DNA from: Candidatus Kapaibacterium sp.
GTDB lineage: Bacteria; Bacteroidota; Ignavibacteria; Kapaibacteriales; UBA2268
Reading direction: 5' to 3'
Length of the DNA stretch: 7,798 nt
NCBI GenBank assembly: GCA_027858275.1
Contig: JAQIDA010000111.1
Coordinates: forward strand, 1-7,798
Shown here: positions 5,233 through 7,798 of the stretch, piece after piece
Numbering within the stretch: the first letter of the stretch is position 1
Layout: every line of letters starts with the position of its first letter
Translations under genes and position numbers: made by a program
Notes under the pieces: generated by a model
Told to the model about the DNA's origin: nothing
The model's database searches: none
What the model saw: the letters and a program-made list of their open reading frames with translations, nothing else

Positions 5233-6657
5233 TTATTTAACTACAACAAACGAACCTGCGTCGATTATTCTGTTGTTTAACTGAATTTTGTATGAGTAAA
5301 ATCCTGATTTTAAATTATTGTTAACATGCATTTTGAGAATCTTAGAAGTTTTTTCGAATTTAGCGTTAAATACCTCTCGCCCGAGTTCATTAAAGACCCA
5401 TATTTCTGCGTTCCCTGTTTGGTCAAAATCAAACAAGATTTCCGTACTTTCAGAAGAAGGATTCGGAACAGCGTATGAATACTTACCGGACATTGTCTCA
5501 GCATTATAATTCACTCCGGAAGGATTATTGTAAATCGGTCCCGGTAATATATCGCATACATATCCACAAACATGTGTAAGGATTTCCCAACAGTTGTTTA
5601 CTCCGTCAGAACCGTCAATCTTAGTATAAGTCAACAATCCTCCAATATTACAAACTTCATATTGACTCCAACAGCAACCGTCAGCATCACATGGTTCGTA
5701 TCTGCCGTCGGGGAACAATTTCCAACATTCGGCGTTTACGACTCTCCAATTAATTTCACAGGCTCCGTCCGCAGGAGGATCCATTGGACCGTATTTCAGC
5801 AAATAGCTTATAGCATACTGAAAGATATCCTGTTCTGTCAAGGCTATACAAGTGGTACATGCGGCAGAGGACATATCAATCCCGGTTATCTTGTAATCCT
5901 TAAATTCAGGCTCACAATTAACTGCAGTACGATACTCATATTCAATATCAATTACGCAACCCGGGCAACCTGGAACAGAAACTCCGGTTTCTTCACCCTC
6001 ACTCCAATCAGTTTGATTACATGGCATATCACAGCCGGGAATCGGCTCGAATCTGTAGTCATCACAAACTTCAATACATTCCGGTTCACAATTATATTGG
6101 TGCATATAATGATTGGTTAATGGTGTTACGTCGTACATACATTTATCTACTCCGTATTGATCAGGTGTTAAATTCAATCTGAAACCATATCGACAACAAT
6201 GCTGGGTTGGTTCACAATATATCTTGGGGTCAAGACTAGTATAACAGTATCCCGGAGTCCATCTATACATTGTTTTACCCCAGTGATAATAATCAAAATT
6301 GCTTCGAAAATCATCTGAATTCTGAGAAAGAATAATATTCCAAAAAGCATATCTTGATAAAAGTTCCAAGTCTATTCCTTCACAGCCGGAACCGTTTAAC
6401 ATGTCTTCCCAAAATATTCCGGCTATATAAACTTGATAATCACCTGTGTTCCATGAATCATAATACACAACCGTATAACAACAATGAGCTCCACAATTCA
6501 CCAGAGGCAAAAAATCTTCGTTAACATTATGATCCATTATCGAATCATTACAAAAAGTAAATTCCCTTGGGCCTTCCCATTCAACTGTCTCTCCATTCTC
6601 TAACACCATATTGTCACAGGGTGCGTCTACATGATTTTCCCAATCAATCCCATACAT
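5233..6657 (-). CDS. Cysteine-rich T9SS cargo protein of unknown function; 5' end probably frameshifted
   Basis: I do not recognise the main domain. The open frame from the ATG at 6657 gives 474 residues with 30 cysteines between residues 14 and 368 and none afterwards. Several cysteines recur in similar settings: paired CC followed by a beta-like aromatic segment (59-60 HCCYTVVYY, 154-155 HCCRYGFRL, 328-329 GCCWSQYEV), and CEP motifs at 148, 190 and 248. This suggests degenerate internal repeats held by disulfides, as expected outside the cell. Residues ~395-474 are a T9SS type A sorting domain (YAVPNPSSES, VFNELGREVF, LKSGFYSYKI, final SFVVVK). T9SS cargo needs a Sec signal peptide, and none exists in this frame. 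One is encoded just upstream, at 6658-6721, in another frame across a run of nine T's. With one T fewer the protein would have 495 residues. A GGAG eight bases before the 6657 ATG could allow a signal-less product. Confidence 0.82.
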   Translation of the reverse strand: MYGIDWENHVDAPCDNMVLENGETVEWEGPREFTFCNDSIMDHNVNEDFLPLVNCGAHCCYTVVYYDSWNTGDYQVYIAGIFWEDMLNGSGCEGIDLELLSRYAFWNIILSQNSDDFRSNFDYYHWGKTMYRWTPGYCYTSLDPKIYCEPTQHCCRYGFRLNLTPDQYGVDKCMYDVTPLTNHYMHQYNCEPECIEVCDDYRFEPIPGCDMPCNQTDWSEGEETGVSVPGCPGCVIDIEYEYRTAVNCEPEFKDYKITGIDMSSAACTTCIALTEQDIFQYAISYLLKYGPMDPPADGACEINWRVVNAECWKLFPDGRYEPCDADGCCWSQYEVCNIGGLLTYTKIDGSDGVNNCWEILTHVCGYVCDILPGPIYNNPSGVNYNAETMSGKYSYAVPNPSSESTEILFDFDQTGNAEIWVFNELGREVFNAKFEKTSKILKMHVNNNLKSGFYSYKIQLNNRIIDAGSFVVVK

Positions 6658-6721
6658 CTCACGTGCTCCGAAAAAGAGCAGTAGTAAAAAAAAACACCTT
6701 ACTTTTATACTTTGCTTTCAT
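6658..6721 (-). other. Out-of-frame signal-peptide segment of the cysteine-rich cargo gene, with a T9 tract
   Basis: From the ATG at 6721-6719 the minus strand encodes MKAKYKSKV, then nine T's (6694-6686). As written, the frame continues FFFTTALFRST and stops at TGA (6661-6659), one base before the downstream ATG. If the tract had eight T's, the reading would be MKAKYKSK followed by VFFLLLLFFGARE and would run directly into MYGIDWENH of the long frame. That gives a basic n-region and a nine-residue hydrophobic core, a standard signal peptide, although no canonical cleavage site stands out. An AAGG lies nine bases before this ATG. The break may be a sequencing error, a phase-variable tract or a slippage site. 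Confidence 0.75.
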
Positions 6722-7021
6722 AACATTTGGCCTTCAGATAAATTCAACAAACTATATATTCCCATTTAAGGGATTTAGAGAAAATATCACAGCTATGATT
6801 ATTTGTTGATTTAAGATAATGAATATTAGTGATATTTCCAAATTATTTGTAGTATTTATTACTATATGACACATTCGCATTGCAATATAATGAGTATATA
6901 TAATGCTTTAGGTAGGAAAATATTAATTATTATTATTTTTTTTAAAGGTATTCATTTGTTAAAGAAATTCATAAGATGAGATTTTTCTTTGTACTCACAC
7001 TCATCTGATGAAGAAGAAAAC
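6722..7021. other. A+T-rich intergenic region between glf and the cargo genes
   Basis: About 300 bases with no supported gene. It must contain the 3' end of the glf transcript and the promoter of the cysteine-rich gene, but neither is clear. The minus strand has TATAGTTTG near 6755, which is one base too long for TAnnTTTG. A 7-bp inverted repeat (AGATGAG at 6974-6980, CTCATCT at 7000-7006) follows glf on the minus strand, but no adjacent T-run makes it a convincing terminator. A TTTTTTTTA-rich tract lies at about 6935-6943. Confidence 0.5.
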
Positions 7022-7798
7022 CTACTTTTCTTTCACTATCTCATCGAGTAAATCTAATGCCTCATCAATTGTCTGATCCATATTCAGATATTTATATCTA
7101 CCGAGGCGACCGATGAAATAGACTTTTCCTTTTAGCTTTTCTGCTTCGGCTTGATATTTGGCGTAGATCGCGGCGGTTTCGTCACTCGGAATAGGATAGT
7201 AGGGATCGTTTTCGCCGTCGACAAATTTTTGTGAATACTCTTCTGCAATGGTTGTCTTGTCGCTTTTCTCTTCGAGGAAGTACTTGAATTCTGTTATTCG
7301 AGTGAAATCATAGTTGTTCGGATAATTCACTTGAGCTACTGTTTGGAAATACTCTTTGTCGATTGTTCTGAAATGGAAACGGAGGCTTCTGTAGGGCAAC
7401 TTACCGAGTTTGTAATCGAAATATGAATCGACTGCTCCGCTGAAGATCAGTTTGTCATATTGCACTTCATCAGCCAAAGCTTTGAATTCTTGATTAAGGC
7501 GGAGCTCAATATTTTCATGATCAATAATTTTATTGAATGCCGCTGTATATCCTTCAGCCGGAATCCCCTGAAATTGATCTTGGAAATAACGATCATCACG
7601 GCTGACATATACGGGGATACGCGCACTCACGGAAAAATCTAAATCTTCCGGTTTCATATCCCATTGCTTCACGGTATAACCGAGAAAAACATGTTTGTAT
7701 ATATAATCAGCGAGAAATTTTAAATCCTTGTTGTCTTCTTCCATCAATTTAAGAATCGGAATCTTCTCGCCATAACCAAATTTATCAAGCAGAAGCTG
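7022..7798 (-). CDS. glf: UDP-galactopyranose mutase, C-terminal 258 residues (N-terminus outside window)
   Basis: The frame is open from the right edge (first codons QLLLDKFGYG) to the TAG at 7022-7024. The enzyme is a flavoprotein that interconverts UDP-galactopyranose and UDP-galactofuranose, the donor of galactofuranose for cell-surface polysaccharide. Family signatures are present in order: FLGYTVKQWDMKPEDLD, RIPVYVSRDDRYF, FQGIPAEGYT, GKLPYRSLRF, NYPNNYDFTRITEFKYF, DPYYPIP and, near the end, GRLGRYKYLNMDQTIDEAL. These contain the substrate-phosphate arginines and the tyrosine/aspartate cluster near the flavin. The missing part would hold the Rossmann FAD-binding segment. Bacterial enzymes are about 370-390 residues, so roughly two thirds is seen here. 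It is probably part of a surface-polysaccharide locus extending to the right, which cannot be checked. An internal TTG/ATG pair at about 7747 is not the start, because homology continues upstream of it. Confidence 0.95.
   Translation of the reverse strand, partial: QLLLDKFGYGEKIPILKLMEEDNKDLKFLADYIYKHVFLGYTVKQWDMKPEDLDFSVSARIPVYVSRDDRYFQDQFQGIPAEGYTAAFNKIIDHENIELRLNQEFKALADEVQYDKLIFSGAVDSYFDYKLGKLPYRSLRFHFRTIDKEYFQTVAQVNYPNNYDFTRITEFKYFLEEKSDKTTIAEEYSQKFVDGENDPYYPIPSDETAAIYAKYQAEAEKLKGKVYFIGRLGRYKYLNMDQTIDEALDLLDEIVKEK

Noticed and set aside
5572..6120. 182-codon plus-strand open frame opposite the cysteine-rich gene
   Set aside because: Shadow of the real minus-strand frame; no ribosome-binding site or recognisable motif, while the minus strand encodes an intact T9SS sorting domain downstream.
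6655..6657. ATG at 6657 as the true start of the cysteine-rich cargo gene
   Set aside because: It is kept as the boundary of the intact open frame because a GGAG precedes it. It leaves a T9SS cargo protein without a signal peptide, whereas a complete one is encoded immediately upstream in another frame, so it is unlikely to be the functional start.
6974..7006. Inverted repeat after glf as a terminator
   Set aside because: Only seven base pairs with a 19-base loop and no adjacent T-run on the minus strand.
1..7798. CRISPR array, tRNA, insertion sequence or defence island
   Set aside because: No regularly spaced direct repeats, no tRNA-like cloverleaf, no transposase, integrase or nuclease motif was found on either strand.

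Overview
The window looks like chromosomal DNA from a member of the Bacteroidota/Chlorobiota (FCB) side of the bacterial tree, possibly an Ignavibacteria- or Kapabacteria-like lineage. This is inferred from two proteins that end in type IX secretion (T9SS type A) sorting domains, from upstream regions carrying the TAnnTTTG -7 box used by the Bacteroidota primary sigma factor, and from A+T-rich intergenic DNA. No rRNA, tRNA, CRISPR array, transposase or phage gene is visible.

Layout, left to right. (1) Bases 1-694, minus strand: the N-terminal 231 codons of a CvfB/YitL-type S1-domain RNA-binding protein, running off the left edge. (2) Bases 695-1127: a divergent intergenic region with a candidate -7 box for the minus gene, a good candidate promoter for the plus gene, and a perfect 16-bp palindrome at that promoter's expected start site. 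(3) Bases 1128-1826, plus: a 232-residue, all-TPR protein starting at TTG, closed by a strong intrinsic terminator. (4) Bases 1953-3663, plus: a LeuT-like sodium:amino-acid symporter overlapping by 8 bases a 46-codon gene for a one-helix protein. This pair resembles a transporter with a MetS-like small subunit. (5) Bases 3786-6721, minus: two consecutive T9SS cargo genes, one with six Asp-box (BNR) repeats and one with 30 cysteines. Each is followed 14-15 bases after its stop codon by a related GCATGC-centred palindrome. (6) Bases 7022-7798, minus: the C-terminal two thirds of UDP-galactopyranose mutase (glf), running off the right edge.

The genes do not form one pathway. The CvfB, TPR, transporter and glf genes look like ordinary chromosomal genes; the two T9SS cargo genes are the accessory part. 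The points most worth a second look are: a run of nine T's near the 5' end of the cysteine-rich cargo gene, where removing one base joins a textbook signal peptide to the protein; the pair of palindromes with a compensatory base-pair change; the tiny transporter subunit; and the promoter-proximal 16-bp palindrome. I do not see a multi-gene defence or other clearly new system here.
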